From Snodgrassella alvi wkB2 (GTDB lineage Bacteria > Pseudomonadota > Gammaproteobacteria > Burkholderiales > Neisseriaceae): DNA of 64,000 nt. The DNA lies in assembly GCF_000600005.1 (NCBI RefSeq), contig NZ_CP007446.1, forward strand, positions 1,142,894-1,206,893, written 5' to 3'. This document shows, in pieces, positions 18,040 through 27,976 of this stretch. A model generated the notes under the pieces. It was not told the origin of the DNA, searched no databases, and was given only the letters and a program-made list of their open reading frames with translations. Every line of letters starts with the position of its first letter. Position 1 is the first letter of the stretch. Position numbers and translations under genes: made by a program.

Positions 18040-19602
18040 TTATTTTTTATCTTTTTTGTCATTGGTTTTAACTGGTTTTTTAGCAGCCAGTCCCAATGAC
18101 TGATTCCATTTTACCGGGTCTTTTACCAGATCCAGAGCAGATTTTAACTGAGCATCTTTTGCTGGGTTAGGTTCACGTCTCGCCAGCCAGTCTTCTTCAT
18201 CCTTTTTCTTGCTATCTTTTTTATCAGCAGTAATTGTACCTTTATTGGTTTGATTTTCGTCTTTACCAGTTTTAACTTCCTTGGTACTGTCTTTATCCGA
18301 ATCTTCGTTAAGCTGATTTACAGGTTCACTGGCAAAAGCCGGAGAAGTGGTTTTTTTCTGACTGCCTTCTAATCCTCCTTTTACCTCTTTACCACCTAAC
18401 GGGTTACTCAGATGCCCGCCAAGATCGGCTTCGCGGCTTTCAAATTTTCGGTTTTTATCTTTTACTTCAACATCAGGAACGATACCCTGTGCCTGTATTG
18501 AGCGGTCATTAGGAGTGTAATAAAGCGCAGTTGTCAGTTTAACTGCTCCACCATTTGATAGAGGAATTACTGTTTGTACCGAACCTTTGCCAAAGCTTTG
18601 TGTACCTACAATTACAGCACGTTTATAGTCTTGAAGCGCACCGGAGACAATTTCAGAAGCAGATGCCGTACCTGAATTTACTAAAACTGTAATCGGTATG
18701 GTTTTAATTTCTTCAGGCATATTTACCAGCGGATCATTGCCTTTAACTACATAATCTTTAGGAATAGCTTTTAATACCATACCTTCTTTTTTATCACGGT
18801 TTTTCGTGCTGACAACTTTTACGCCCGGTTTCAGGAATACTGCGGATACACCAACGGCACTGTTTAACAGACCACCCGGATCATCGCGTAAGTCGAGTAC
18901 CAGACCTTTCAAAGGCTGTTTATTCTGCTTTTCTAAATCTTTGATAGCATCAGCTAGCAGACTTACAGTATGTTCCTGAAACTGAGTAATGCGCACGTAA
19001 CCGTAATCAGGTTCCAGGAGTTTGTAACGTACACTTTTAACTTTAATAATTGCTCTTGTCAGATGTAATACAATCGGCTGGGCTTCATCTTTACGAGCTA
19101 AAGTCAGAGTTATACTGGTTCCCGGTTTACCGCGCATTCTTTTTACAGCTTCGGTAGTGGTCATGTTGCGGGTTGATTCGCTGTCAATTTTAACGATGTA
19201 GTCACCGCTTTTGATGCCAGCACGATCAGCAGGCGTGTCTTCTATGGGTGCCACAATTTTAATCAGCCCGTCTTCAGAGCTAATTTCCATACCGAGGCCG
19301 CCAAATTCACCTGTAGTGCTTTCCTGTAAATCCGAGTAATCTTTAACGGTCAGATATTCAGAATGCGGGTCAAGATTATTGACCATCCCTTTCATGGCAC
19401 CTTCAAGAATAGTATCGTCAGTTTTATTCTCAACATAATTGGCTTTAATTTGTCCATAAACTTCCGCCATGGTATGCAGAGATTGTACCGGTAAAGCCTC
19501 AGATTTCTCATTGGCATAACTCTGTATGCTTAAAGTGAGAATGACACCGCTGAAAGCACCCAGTGTATATAAAGCAGCTTTTTTTAATCTAGATTTAGCC
19601 AT
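18040..19602 (-). CDS. ctpA: Carboxyl-terminal processing protease (S41 family)
   Basis: Periplasmic or membrane-anchored protease that trims C-termini of envelope proteins. The 520-residue protein starts with an uncleaved-type signal helix (about residues 8-30), has a PDZ domain at about 95-175 (GGLGMEISSEDG, PADRAGIKSGDYIVKID) and the S41 catalytic domain with Ser in NSGTASASEIVSG (near 313) and Lys in SFGKGSVQT (near 337). The final ~120 residues are a low-complexity Lys/Asp/Thr-rich tail not part of the fold. It follows gpmI and envC on the same strand, the common betaproteobacterial order gpmI-envC-ctpA. Confidence 0.95.
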   Translation of the reverse strand: MAKSRLKKAALYTLGAFSGVILTLSIQSYANEKSEALPVQSLHTMAEVYGQIKANYVENKTDDTILEGAMKGMVNNLDPHSEYLTVKDYSDLQESTTGEFGGLGMEISSEDGLIKIVAPIEDTPADRAGIKSGDYIVKIDSESTRNMTTTEAVKRMRGKPGTSITLTLARKDEAQPIVLHLTRAIIKVKSVRYKLLEPDYGYVRITQFQEHTVSLLADAIKDLEKQNKQPLKGLVLDLRDDPGGLLNSAVGVSAVFLKPGVKVVSTKNRDKKEGMVLKAIPKDYVVKGNDPLVNMPEEIKTIPITVLVNSGTASASEIVSGALQDYKRAVIVGTQSFGKGSVQTVIPLSNGGAVKLTTALYYTPNDRSIQAQGIVPDVEVKDKNRKFESREADLGGHLSNPLGGKEVKGGLEGSQKKTTSPAFASEPVNQLNEDSDKDSTKEVKTGKDENQTNKGTITADKKDSKKKDEEDWLARREPNPAKDAQLKSALDLVKDPVKWNQSLGLAAKKPVKTNDKKDKK

Positions 19603-19741
19603 TATTACTATTGTTCTTTCTTATAACGACATTAATTCAGGATATCAATAACCTGTTTATAGCAGGTTATGATGAAAATTCAAAATCGGTCAGAGTGTAC
19701 ACTATAAAATTATTGAAAGTAATAGCAAAGCATAATATGTG

Positions 19742-21046
19742 TTAACGCAACCATGATAATGGATTCATTGCCTGATTATGATAACGAATTTCAAAATAAA
19801 GTCCGTTCTGACCGTCCGGTAATTTACCACTTATACCAATGGTTTGACCAGAGCTAAGAATGCTACCGGCAGAAACATTGACGGAGGACAAGCCTGTGTA
19901 AATGCTGATATAACCTTCACCGTGATCAATGATAACGGTATTGCCGTAACCTTGTAAAAAAGCAGCATAGACCACATTACCATTAGAAATGCTGTGCACA
20001 GCCGCATTGTTACATGAAAAAAACAATCCTTTCCAGATACCGCCATTTGGTCTGTTTTCTCCAAATTTTCCTGATATGCTGCCGTTAACCGGTCGGGGAA
20101 GGCGTCCCTGTTTCTGTGCAAGACCTTTAATAAGTGGTGTTTTAATATTTTCTGTAGCCTGTAAAGCTAAATCTTCTGCAGTTAAGGTAGAAGGCGGTCT
20201 GGTGCTGTCTGTATCATTGTTACCAGCATCGTTACTTGGAGTAATTTGTGGCTGACCTGTATTTTTCGGTTTGATGGTTTGTTTAGGAGGTTTAGGCTGA
20301 GTCTGAGCCAGACGACGCATTGTTGCCTGAGCAGAAAGACGGCTTAAAAGATTGTTCAATCGTTTTTCATCAGCCTTTAATGATTGTAATTGCTTATTCT
20401 GTACTTGTAATTGTTGGTTTAATACACTGAATTTGCTTTGCTGAATAGTATGTTCATTACGCAGTTTGTTAATAAGCTGCTGTTGTTTTTTTTGTAGCGA
20501 AGAAAGTTGTTGTTGCTGATTATTAATAGCCTGTTGCTGTGCATTCATTCGCAATTGTTGTTCACGTAAACGCTGAATGACCTGCTCATTGGCTTCATTT
20601 AAATATCGTATATATTGTAACGAGCGCCCTTTTTGGTCGGAGGGATCCTTTTTTAGCATTAAATATACGCTGTTCGGCTGACGGTTACGGTAATGTGCAT
20701 TAAGTAAACGGGCTATCTGGGTCTGAGTTTCTGCAATCTGGGTACGGGTTTTATCCAGATTGGTTTGCAGGGTTTGTAACTGCCGCATACTGGTCTGTTG
20801 CTGTTGTTGAATGCGGTGAAGCTCATTTTTTGCCTGATTAAGCTGCTGGTCTGTTGCAGCCATTGAGGCATCAATTTTTTTCTGTTCAACCGTAGTTTTA
20901 CTGATCTGGTTTTGTGTTGCTGAAATAGCCTGGTGAACCTGTTTCAGTTCACCAGTTGGCTGTTGGATTTTCTGATTATTGGCAGCGATAGCCAAAGAGA
21001 AAAGGGTACTGCACCATATCAGAATGAGACAGAATAAAGATTTCAT
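19742..21046 (-). CDS. envC: Murein hydrolase activator EnvC
   Basis: Activates N-acetylmuramoyl-L-alanine amidases at the division site. The 434-residue protein has a signal peptide (through SLAIAA), a long Gln-rich coiled coil (about 25-245), a low-complexity linker and a C-terminal LytM (M23) domain from about 315. As in other EnvC proteins the zinc-binding residues of active M23 peptidases are lost (GLFFSCNN where an active enzyme has a His, FEIRY instead of an HxH pair), so it should be a regulator, not an enzyme. Its ATG overlaps the TAA of gpmI by one base (TAATG), implying translational coupling. Confidence 0.93.
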   Translation of the reverse strand: MKSLFCLILIWCSTLFSLAIAANNQKIQQPTGELKQVHQAISATQNQISKTTVEQKKIDASMAATDQQLNQAKNELHRIQQQQQTSMRQLQTLQTNLDKTRTQIAETQTQIARLLNAHYRNRQPNSVYLMLKKDPSDQKGRSLQYIRYLNEANEQVIQRLREQQLRMNAQQQAINNQQQQLSSLQKKQQQLINKLRNEHTIQQSKFSVLNQQLQVQNKQLQSLKADEKRLNNLLSRLSAQATMRRLAQTQPKPPKQTIKPKNTGQPQITPSNDAGNNDTDSTRPPSTLTAEDLALQATENIKTPLIKGLAQKQGRLPRPVNGSISGKFGENRPNGGIWKGLFFSCNNAAVHSISNGNVVYAAFLQGYGNTVIIDHGEGYISIYTGLSSVNVSAGSILSSGQTIGISGKLPDGQNGLYFEIRYHNQAMNPLSWLR

Positions 21047-22569
21047 TATTTATCTGTGAATTCAATCAGGTTCTGCCCCGTCATTTCTGCAGGCGGAGTC
21101 AGTCCCAGAGCAGTTAAAAGAGAAGGCGCTACATCTTTAAGCGCTCCGCCTGAACGGATTGTAGCCTTACGCCCTATATAGATAAATGGGACCGGTTCAA
21201 CTGTATGTTGTGTGTGAGGTTGCTGATTTTTTTCATCATACATGTGTTCACAGTTACCGTGATCGGCAGTAATAATCACTTCTCCGCCTGCAGAAAGTGT
21301 TGTTTCGACAACCTGTGCAACACAACTATCCAGTGTTTCTACTGCTTTTATAGCGGCGTCAAGTGAACCGGTATGTCCAACCATATCACCATTGGCAAAG
21401 TTACAAATAATAACATCATGACGATGATGTTTCAGACTATCAATAATTTGTTCAGTAATGCCGACAGCACTCATTTCTGGCTGTAAATCATATGTAGTCA
21501 CTTTGGGTGAAGGAATCATAATCCTTTCTTCACCAATATAAGGTTCTTCCCGACCGCCGCTGAAAAAATAAGTTACGTGCGGGTATTTTTCTGTTTCCGC
21601 TATGCGGAGCTGGCTAAGACCCTGTCCGGCCAAAAATTCTCCCAAACCATTATTTACAGGTTGTTTTTCGAACATTACCGAATTGCTGAATTGTGTCCCG
21701 TAAGCAGTGATAGTGGCAAAATAGCCCGGTTGTACACGATACTTGCGTTTAAATCCATCGAAATCAGCAAAAGTAAGAGCTTGAGTTAATTCACGTGCGC
21801 GATCAGCGCGGAAGTTGAGAAACAGAATGGCATCACCATCTAGCAGCCTTGCCTGCGGGCTGACAATGGTAGGTTTGACAAATTCATCCTGCTCGCCACG
21901 GGCATAAGCAGCCTCTAATGCAGTAACAGGGGAATCAGCCTGGTAGGGCGCATCTCCGAATAAGGCATTATAAGCAGCTTCAACGCGATCCCATCGATTG
22001 TCCCTGTCCATGGCAAAAAAACGTCCGACAAGGGCACCGCATAATATCTGAGAATGCTGTTGCATATATTGTTGCAGGCGTTGCAGATAGGGACGGGCAC
22101 TTTGCGGCGGTGTATCACGCCCATCAAGAAATGGATGGACAACAATTTTTTGCATGCCGGCAGCTAGTGCGGCATCTATAACTGCAAAAAAATGTTCTAT
22201 ATGGCTATGCACACCACCATCAGAAAATAAGCCCAGCAGATGTACAGTATGATTCGGATTATTCCATGCCTGTTGCAAAACCGGATTTTGTTCAAGAGTA
22301 TGGTCTTCAATAGCCATATCGATTCGGGTAATATCCTGAGGTACAACTCTGCCTGCACCAATATTCAGGTGACCCACTTCTGAATTGCCAAACTGACCAA
22401 CAGGCAATCCGACCATTCGTTCTGAAGCATCTATCGTGCCATAAGCATAGTGCTGACGATAGTTATCGATATAAGGAGTATGCGCCAGTAAAATTGCATT
22501 GTCATTTCCTTCGGCACGATGGCCGAAACCATCCAGAATTAAAAGCACAACAGGTTTAATTAATGACAC
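21046..22569 (-). CDS. gpmI: 2,3-bisphosphoglycerate-independent phosphoglycerate mutase
   Basis: Interconverts 3- and 2-phosphoglycerate in glycolysis and gluconeogenesis using Mn2+. The 507-residue alkaline-phosphatase-fold protein shows LLILDGFGHR at the N-terminus, the phosphoserine region in QFGNSEVGHLNIGAGR, HPFLDGRDTPP, DRDNRWDR and the metal ligands in CNFANGDMVGHTG and ITADHGNCE. The start is GTG at 22569, with AAAGG six bases upstream. It is first in the gpmI-envC-ctpA set. A terminator-like hairpin in its leader (22622-22661) could attenuate expression. Confidence 0.96.
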   Translation of the reverse strand: MSLIKPVVLLILDGFGHRAEGNDNAILLAHTPYIDNYRQHYAYGTIDASERMVGLPVGQFGNSEVGHLNIGAGRVVPQDITRIDMAIEDHTLEQNPVLQQAWNNPNHTVHLLGLFSDGGVHSHIEHFFAVIDAALAAGMQKIVVHPFLDGRDTPPQSARPYLQRLQQYMQQHSQILCGALVGRFFAMDRDNRWDRVEAAYNALFGDAPYQADSPVTALEAAYARGEQDEFVKPTIVSPQARLLDGDAILFLNFRADRARELTQALTFADFDGFKRKYRVQPGYFATITAYGTQFSNSVMFEKQPVNNGLGEFLAGQGLSQLRIAETEKYPHVTYFFSGGREEPYIGEERIMIPSPKVTTYDLQPEMSAVGITEQIIDSLKHHRHDVIICNFANGDMVGHTGSLDAAIKAVETLDSCVAQVVETTLSAGGEVIITADHGNCEHMYDEKNQQPHTQHTVEPVPFIYIGRKATIRSGGALKDVAPSLLTALGLTPPAEMTGQNLIEFTDK

Positions 22570-22621
22570 AATTGACCTTTCTGTGATGGCTGTCTTTGAC
22601 TCAGTCTGCCAGTATTAGCTG

Positions 22622-22661
22622 TTTTGATAAAATTTTAAAAACCGGATAAAACAATCCGGTT
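22622..22661 (-). terminator. Terminator-like hairpin in the gpmI leader (possible attenuator)
   Basis: Stem AACCGGAT / ATCCGGTT (22640-22647 and 22654-22661) followed in the minus direction by TTTTAAAATTTT. No minus-strand gene ends here, since the upstream gene yqgE is divergent, so it would act on transcripts entering gpmI or end a small RNA. Confidence 0.6.
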
Positions 22662-22761
22662 CGGAGTAAGATAGAATTATAGCGAAAAGCATACGCTTGA
22701 GAAACTGTAAAACAGACCCAATTTAACGACAAATTAATTTATATAGTCTGACATCATTTTC

Positions 22762-23355
22762 ATGGATAAGCACAATATGGCTGCACAACAAAACGCTCCG
22801 TCCGGATTTTCTCTGGCCAATCATTTTCTGATTGCTATGCCATCAATGGAAGACCCATTTTTTAAAGAAAGCGTGATTTACCTGTGTGAACATAGTGCAG
22901 ACGGTGCTATGGGCATCATTGTAAATAAACCATCACCGATTATGATGGATTTACTGTTTGATTCTGCTAAAACCCCTACACCGGAACGTTTTCACGGACA
23001 AAATGTTCTGATGGGCGGTCCGGTTCAAGTAGACCGCGGATTTCTGGTACATACTCCGACAGGTTCATGGGAAAGCAGTTTGCTGGTAACTGACGATATA
23101 GCCATGACTACTTCTCGCGATATTATTCTGGGGCTAACACAGGAAAATGAAGTTGATAAAGCTGTAGCTACTATTGGTTATTCCAGCTGGTCAGCCGGAC
23201 AACTGGAGCAGGAGCTGGCAAATAATAGCTGGATAACTGTGCCTGCAGATAACCAGATTTTATTTGATATGCCTTATAAGCAACGTTATAAAGCTGCTTT
23301 GCAGTTATTAAATATTGATATTGCCAATCTGAGCGTATTGGTGGGCCATGCCTGA
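22762..23355 (+). CDS. YqgE/AlgH family protein
   Basis: The 197-residue protein carries the family hallmarks: [33 protein letters not shown] and [13 protein letters not shown]. Its biochemical role is not established, though it is nearly always encoded beside the RuvX/YqgF nuclease, as here with an 8-base overlap. Start is ATG 22762 or ATG 22777; neither has a strong ribosome binding site and the region before the conserved FSLANHF does not settle it. Confidence 0.93.
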   Translation: MDKHNMAAQQNAPSGFSLANHFLIAMPSMEDPFFKESVIYLCEHSADGAMGIIVNKPSPIMMDLLFDSAKTPTPERFHGQNVLMGGPVQVDRGFLVHTPTGSWESSLLVTDDIAMTTSRDIILGLTQENEVDKAVATIGYSSWSAGQLEQELANNSWITVPADNQILFDMPYKQRYKAALQLLNIDIANLSVLVGHA

Positions 23356-23809
23356 ATCAATCCCTTCTCCGCTAAAGCGTGGCACTGTGCTCGGATTTGA
23401 TTTCGGAAGCGCGCGAATAGGAGTGGCCGTCGGTGAAGCTGAGCTGGCGAGTGTACATCCTTTGGAAACTATTACTGTTATCAGTACTGAACAGTATTTT
23501 AGCCGTATTAAAACTTTAATAAATGAATGGCGGCCACAGGTGCTTGTAGTAGGTCTTCCCACTCATGCAGATGGTGAGGACGATGAAGCTACTGCTCTTT
23601 GTCGCCGTTTTGGTAACCGTTTACATGGTCGTTTTAATTTACCGGTATACTGGGTAGATGAGCGCTGGACATCTGTAGTCGCCGAAAGTTTGCTGAATGA
23701 AGCTTTAGTTTTTGGGAAAAAGCGTAAACAAATACTGGATCAGGTTGCAGCACAGGCAATTCTGGCAACTTTTTTCAGTACAGGCGCATGTATGGTCAAA
23801 CTTGATTAA
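23348..23809 (+). CDS. ruvX: Holliday junction resolvase-like pre-16S rRNA nuclease YqgF/RuvX
   Basis: RNase H-fold nuclease of 153 residues. The first acidic strand [15 protein letters not shown] is the family signature; [25 protein letters not shown] and [13 protein letters not shown] supply the other conserved motifs. In E. coli the homologue matures the 5' end of 16S rRNA. The gene overlaps the end of yqgE by eight bases and should be translated from the same transcript. Confidence 0.94.
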   Translation: MPESIPSPLKRGTVLGFDFGSARIGVAVGEAELASVHPLETITVISTEQYFSRIKTLINEWRPQVLVVGLPTHADGEDDEATALCRRFGNRLHGRFNLPVYWVDERWTSVVAESLLNEALVFGKKRKQILDQVAAQAILATFFSTGACMVKLD

Positions 23810-24073
23810 ATTTTCAAATGTGTTTTAAATGAATCTAAATATCGGGTTACTGATAACGCAGAACTTATAACTATAAATACTGTTTTATTATTTCGATAAT
23901 TTTTAGACTGCTTTTTCAATCAAGTATATTTTTCATTTATTTTTCAATTTGTACTTATTATTGCTTAAAATTTTAAACAAACATTAAATAACAAATTATG
24001 GTTTTATTTTATCATAACTAAAGATAAACTTAACCGTAGAAAAATAATCAGTTTAATTAGGCAGGGATAAATA

Positions 24074-24988
24074 ATGAGCACAGACATCTTCACGAACATT
24101 AATGCTATTGAGGCTAAAACAAAAGCTAATATTTTAGCCGAGGCACTACCATATATCCGGCGATTTTCCGGTGTGACAATGGTAATTAAGTATGGCGGTA
24201 ATGCAATGACTGATCCGCAATTGAAAGAAAGTTTTGCTAAAGATGTCGTATTGCTCAAACTGGTGGGAATTCATCCGATTATTGTACACGGGGGCGGGCC
24301 GCAAATTAATGAGCTGTTACAGAAAGTAGGAAAAGAAAATCAATTCATTCAGGGTATGCGGGTGACTGACAGCGAGACCATGGATATTGTTGAAATGGTG
24401 CTTGGTGGTTGTGTTAATAAGGAAATTACATCTTTACTTAATCTACATGGAGGGCATGCAGTCGGAATTACTGGTCGCGACAATCATTTTATCAAAGCCA
24501 AAAAATTGTTTCTTACCACTTCTGATAATGAAAAGCAGGATATCGGACAGGTAGGTGAGGTTGAAGAAATTGATACAGCTCTGATTCAGGAAATGGTGGA
24601 ACATGGTTATATTCCTGTAGTGGCACCTGTTGGGGTAGGTGAACATGGTGAAGCATTTAATATTAATGCTGATGTGGTAGCCGGTAAGCTGGCAGAAAGT
24701 CTGAAGGCTGAAAAACTGATTATGCTGACCAACACAATTGGTGTACTGGATAAAAACAATCAATTATTAAGCCGCCTTACGCCATCTGATATCAATGCAT
24801 TAATTGCTGATGGTACTTTACAAAATGGTATGCTGCCTAAAATTAATGCGACTTTGCAGGCTGCTATGCATGGCGTTCACAATACTCATATTATTGACGG
24901 ACGTGTTCCACATGCTCTCTTGCTGGAAATTTTCACTGATAAAGGTGTCGGAACTATGATTCTAGGTCAGACTGAACAGGCTGAATAA
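24074..24988 (+). CDS. argB: Acetylglutamate kinase
   Basis: Phosphorylates N-acetylglutamate, the second step of arginine synthesis. The 304-residue amino-acid-kinase protein shows VIKYGGNAM near the N-terminus, VHGGGPQIN for substrate binding, [28 protein letters not shown] and the C-terminal LPKINA. AGGGA lies eight bases before ATG 24074. It is not in an arg operon here, having tRNA-Asn downstream. The 264-base AT-rich gap upstream probably carries its promoter. Confidence 0.96.
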   Translation: MSTDIFTNINAIEAKTKANILAEALPYIRRFSGVTMVIKYGGNAMTDPQLKESFAKDVVLLKLVGIHPIIVHGGGPQINELLQKVGKENQFIQGMRVTDSETMDIVEMVLGGCVNKEITSLLNLHGGHAVGITGRDNHFIKAKKLFLTTSDNEKQDIGQVGEVEEIDTALIQEMVEHGYIPVVAPVGVGEHGEAFNINADVVAGKLAESLKAEKLIMLTNTIGVLDKNNQLLSRLTPSDINALIADGTLQNGMLPKINATLQAAMHGVHNTHIIDGRVPHALLLEIFTDKGVGTMILGQTEQAE

Positions 24989-25073
24989 TTTAAAATAAAA
25001 CTGCTTACTAAAATATTATTATTGTGTAATTAATAATTTAATTAGCTTGTAACCATAAAGTTGTTTAAAAAGC

Positions 25074-25101
25074 TTGACAGTAAAATTACAGTCGCTATAA
25101 T
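25074..25101 (+). promoter_or_regulatory. Sigma-70 promoter of tRNA-Asn
   Basis: TTGACA (25074-25079), 16-base spacer, TATAAT (25096-25101), with the tRNA 5' end only 11 bases after the -10 box. Confidence 0.9.
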
Positions 25102-25111
25102 CTCGCCTCAT

Positions 25112-25187
25112 TCCCTGATAGCTCAGTCGGTAGAGCGACGGACTGTTAATCCGCAGGTCCCAGGTTCGAGCCCTGGTCGGGGAGCCA
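25112..25187 (+). tRNA. tRNA-Asn (GTT)
   Basis: A 76-base cloverleaf with encoded CCA. Acceptor arms TCCCTGA/TCGGGGA pair with one T-G wobble, the D arm has GCTCAGTCGG, the anticodon loop reads CTGTTAA (anticodon GTT) and the T loop GTTCGAG. A consensus promoter precedes it and a terminator follows. Confidence 0.97.
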
Positions 25188-25193
25188 GATTTT

Positions 25194-25224
25194 AAAAGCA
25201 CTCAGTCTACTGAGTGCTTTTTCA
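25194..25224. terminator. Bidirectional terminator
   Basis: Stem AAAAGCACTCAG / CTGAGTGCTTTT with a four-base loop, between tRNA-Asn and the convergent FKBP gene. Confidence 0.92.
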
Positions 25225-25246
25225 TTAATTATGCCTATAATCAGAT

Positions 25247-25774
25247 TTACTTTCCAACTTTAATCAGCTTCACATCAAATATCAGAACACTGTTAGCAGG
25301 AATGGCACTTGTCGGGCTATGTTCGCCGTAAGCAAGTCGGGCTGGTATATAGAATGTGTAGTCACTACCTTCTGACATAAGCTGCAATCCTTCAGTCCAT
25401 CCGGGAATCACGCCATTAAGCGGAAATGTAACCGGTTCATTATTACGCTGAGCTGTGCTATCAAAAATAGTCCCGTCGATTAACCGACCTTCATACTGAA
25501 CCGTTACCATATCAGTGGCTTTAGGTTTTTTACCGGATCCCTCATGATTAACTTTGTACTGCAAACCTGATGTAGTGGTTTTTACACCGGAAACATTTTT
25601 ATTTTTGGCCAGAAACTCCTCTCCTGCACGCTGCGGGTTTCGGGTAGCCGAAGGTGCAGTTGAAGCTGCTACCGGCTCACTGCTGTTATTTTTATACCCA
25701 TTATCAGCAAAGTTACAGGCCGATAAAACCAGTGCAGTAGTGATTCCCAGAGTAGTTAAAGACAAGTGTTTCAT
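25247..25774 (-). CDS. FKBP-type peptidyl-prolyl isomerase, lipoprotein
   Basis: Assists folding of envelope proteins by cis-trans proline isomerisation. From ATG 25774 (AAGAGAA just upstream) the 175-residue protein begins with a lipoprotein signal whose lipobox is LSAC; the frame's longer extension to 25819 would bury the signal and is rejected. The FKBP domain fills residues about 85-175: VTVQYEGRLIDGTIFDST, GVIPGWTEGLQLM, IPARLAYGEHSP and VLIFDVKL. Macrophage-infectivity-potentiator (Mip)-type proteins of Neisseria are related but longer. Confidence 0.9.
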   Translation of the reverse strand: MKHLSLTTLGITTALVLSACNFADNGYKNNSSEPVAASTAPSATRNPQRAGEEFLAKNKNVSGVKTTTSGLQYKVNHEGSGKKPKATDMVTVQYEGRLIDGTIFDSTAQRNNEPVTFPLNGVIPGWTEGLQLMSEGSDYTFYIPARLAYGEHSPTSAIPANSVLIFDVKLIKVGK

Positions 25775-26195
25775 AATTTCTCTTTTAGTATTTAAAGGAG
25801 AGACAATTATAGCAGTCATCAGCAGAAAAGCATTTTCTTATCTGCTGTTTTACTGGTTGTTTGCTATTGTTTGATATCTGGAAATTCAGTTCTTTGAATA
25901 TATAATCTATCTGTAACTGTTGTCTTTCTGATATATTCTTTTTCTATTTACATTATTATACTAATTTTAATAATGCGGTTATAATCCGGCCTGAATAACA
26001 GTTTATAGTTAAAAATTAGTGATTAATATAACAATAAGAAATTTATATTAACCTGAATTGTTGTTCGGTTCGGTTAATTCCTGATACAAACTAAAAAATA
26101 CAATTATAACTTTTTATGCTATATGGATTTTCTGATGTCAGAATTAAATTTTAAGGGTATGCTTCATACAAGTGTTATTGAAAGTTGATAATAAC

Positions 26196-26224
26196 TTGAC
26201 ATTATGTGGTTTGAAGATTAGAAT
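26196..26224 (+). promoter_or_regulatory. Sigma-70 promoter of rho
   Basis: TTGACA (26196-26201), 17-base spacer, TAGAAT (26219-26224). It is the best promoter match in this gap. Confidence 0.75.
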
Positions 26225-26368
26225 TGCTCTTCATAAGAAGATGTCACTTCTGAAAAATCTTTTATTAATGTCTTTTGTGGCAGAATTAAACCAAATCAAC
26301 TTTCAATAAAAACCTTACCTGTCTTTGGCAAGTATTTTGCAACTTAAAGACTGGTAACTGGAATTATT

Positions 26369-26410
26369 ATGAGTTTTCTGACTCATTTTATCTTCGATTC
26401 TAATAAATAA
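26369..26410 (+). CDS. Possible 13-residue leader peptide before rho
   Basis: ATG at 26369 opens a 13-codon frame ([13 protein letters not shown]) ending in TAA at 26408-26410, 16 bases before the rho ATG, with GGAA upstream. E. coli rho has a leader peptide gene (rhoL) and autoregulates in its leader. The peptide here is unrelated in sequence and may be chance. Confidence 0.25.
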   Translation: MSFLTHFIFDSNK

Positions 26411-26426
26411 GTTCATTTATATCTTT

Positions 26427-27686
26427 ATGCACGTTTCTGAATTACAAAATCTACATGTGTCTGAATTACTGGGCATAGCTGAAGAGTTTGGTATTGAAAA
26501 TGCCAATCGTTTGCGCAAACAGGATCTGGTGTTTGCTATTGTGCGCATTAAAATGAAGCAGGGAGAAGCGTTTACCTGTTCTGGTACGCTGGAAATTCTG
26601 CCTGATGGCTTTGGCTTTTTGCGTAGCATGGATACATCTTATCTGGCAGGCCCTGATGATATTTACGTCAGCCCGAGTCAGATACGGCGTTTCAATCTGC
26701 ATACTGGTGACACGATTGAAGGCAGTGTACGTGTACCTAAAGACAATGAACGCTATTTTGCGCTGGTTCGTCTGGATAAGATTAACGGAGACGATCCGGA
26801 TGTATGCAAACATAAAATCCTGTTTGAAAATCTGACACCATTATTCCCTGATCGCCAATTTGTGCTAGAGCGGGATATTCGTTCCGGAGAAAATCTTACC
26901 GGACGTGCAATTGATCTGATTGCGCCTATCGGATTTGGTCAGCGTGCTTTGCTGGTAGCTCCGCCGAAATCAGGTAAAACAGTGATGCTGCAGAATATCG
27001 CACATGCGATTACAGCTAATTATCCTGAAGCTGAACTGATTGTTCTGCTGATTGATGAGCGTCCTGAAGAAGTTACGGAAATGACCCGTTCAGTTCGGGG
27101 TGAGGTAGTATCTTCTACTTTTGATGAGCCGGCTACCCGTCATGTACAAGTGGCTGAAATGGTGATTGAAAAAGCCAAGCGTCTGGTAGAGCACAAAAAA
27201 GATGTAATCATTCTGCTGGATTCAATTACACGTCTGGCGCGTGCTTACAATACAGTTATTCCTGCATCCGGTAAAATTTTAACTGGCGGTATCGATGCAA
27301 ATGCACTGCATCGTCCAAAGCGATTCTTCGGCGCAGCCCGTAATGTGGAAGAAGGCGGTTCACTGACCATTATCGCAACTGCTCTGGTAGAAACCGGTAG
27401 CCGTATGGATGATGTAATTTATGAGGAGTTCAAGGGAACGGGCAATATGGAATTGCATCTGGATCGGCGTATGGCTGAAAAACGTCTGTTTCCGGCAATT
27501 AATATCAATCGTTCTGGTACTCGCCGTGAAGAATTGTTGGTTTCTAATGAGCATTTACAAAAAATGTGGCTGCTGCGGAAATTCTTGCATCCAATGGATG
27601 ATATTGAAGCAATGGAATTTATCATTGATAAGCTCAAACAGTCTAAAAATAATGCCGACTTTTTTGATTTAATGCGCGGCAAGTAA
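26427..27686 (+). CDS. rho: Transcription termination factor Rho
   Basis: Hexameric RNA helicase that ends untranslated transcripts. The 419-residue protein begins [19 protein letters not shown], has the cold-shock-like RNA-binding domain ([25 protein letters not shown]), the P-loop [11 protein letters not shown], the Walker B region [14 protein letters not shown] and the Q/R-loop segments ([16 protein letters not shown]). Length and order are standard. No Shine-Dalgarno is obvious before ATG 26427. Confidence 0.97.
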   Translation: MHVSELQNLHVSELLGIAEEFGIENANRLRKQDLVFAIVRIKMKQGEAFTCSGTLEILPDGFGFLRSMDTSYLAGPDDIYVSPSQIRRFNLHTGDTIEGSVRVPKDNERYFALVRLDKINGDDPDVCKHKILFENLTPLFPDRQFVLERDIRSGENLTGRAIDLIAPIGFGQRALLVAPPKSGKTVMLQNIAHAITANYPEAELIVLLIDERPEEVTEMTRSVRGEVVSSTFDEPATRHVQVAEMVIEKAKRLVEHKKDVIILLDSITRLARAYNTVIPASGKILTGGIDANALHRPKRFFGAARNVEEGGSLTIIATALVETGSRMDDVIYEEFKGTGNMELHLDRRMAEKRLFPAININRSGTRREELLVSNEHLQKMWLLRKFLHPMDDIEAMEFIIDKLKQSKNNADFFDLMRGK

Positions 27687-27710
27687 ATAATTATTTTTAA
27701 AACTAGTATC

Positions 27711-27746
27711 AACCGTGTTTACGCTTAGTAGACACGGTTTTTATTT
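27711..27746 (+). terminator. Rho-independent terminator of rho, first
   Basis: Stem AACCGTGT / ACACGGTT followed by a T run, 24 bases past the stop codon. Confidence 0.85.
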
Positions 27747-27830
27747 TAAAATCTCTGTATATAGTGGGTGATTTAATAATGATATGCTATTACCCAGATA
27801 AATCAGGGTATTTGGGAATGAAAAATAATA

Positions 27831-27874
27831 AATAAAAACCGAAAAGAATTTTTAATCTTTTCGGTTTTTATTTT
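27831..27874. terminator. Second terminator, bidirectional
   Basis: Stem AATAAAAACCGAAAAGA / TCTTTTCGGTTTTTATT with an eight-base loop. It backs up the rho terminator and may also stop transcription from lpxH. Confidence 0.88.
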
Positions 27875-27976
27875 ACTGGCGTTGTATTCAGATACGAAAT
27901 CTGACTGCCTAGTTAATAATGAGATAATTAACTTCTAGGAGTATTCCCATTAATATTATAGATGTATTTTTTCTAT

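Larger units (their letters stand above)
25775..26426. promoter_or_regulatory. Divergent FKBP/rho region with long rho leader
   Basis: 652 AT-rich bases. The rho promoter is at 26196-26224, so rho mRNA should have a leader of about 195 bases. A 13-codon frame lies at 26369-26410 inside that leader. The left part presumably holds the FKBP promoter, which I could not pinpoint. Confidence 0.6.

Noticed and set aside
18130-18400. Low-complexity end of CtpA as a separate secreted protein
   Set aside because: It is continuous with the CtpA frame, and such charged tails are common in CtpA homologues.
19648-19670. Hairpin ATAACCTG/CAGGTTAT before ctpA as terminator
   Set aside because: No T run follows in the direction of transcription and it lies inside a likely operon.
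25019-25201. Minus-strand frame across tRNA-Asn
   Set aside because: It runs through the tRNA gene and its promoter; it is not a gene.
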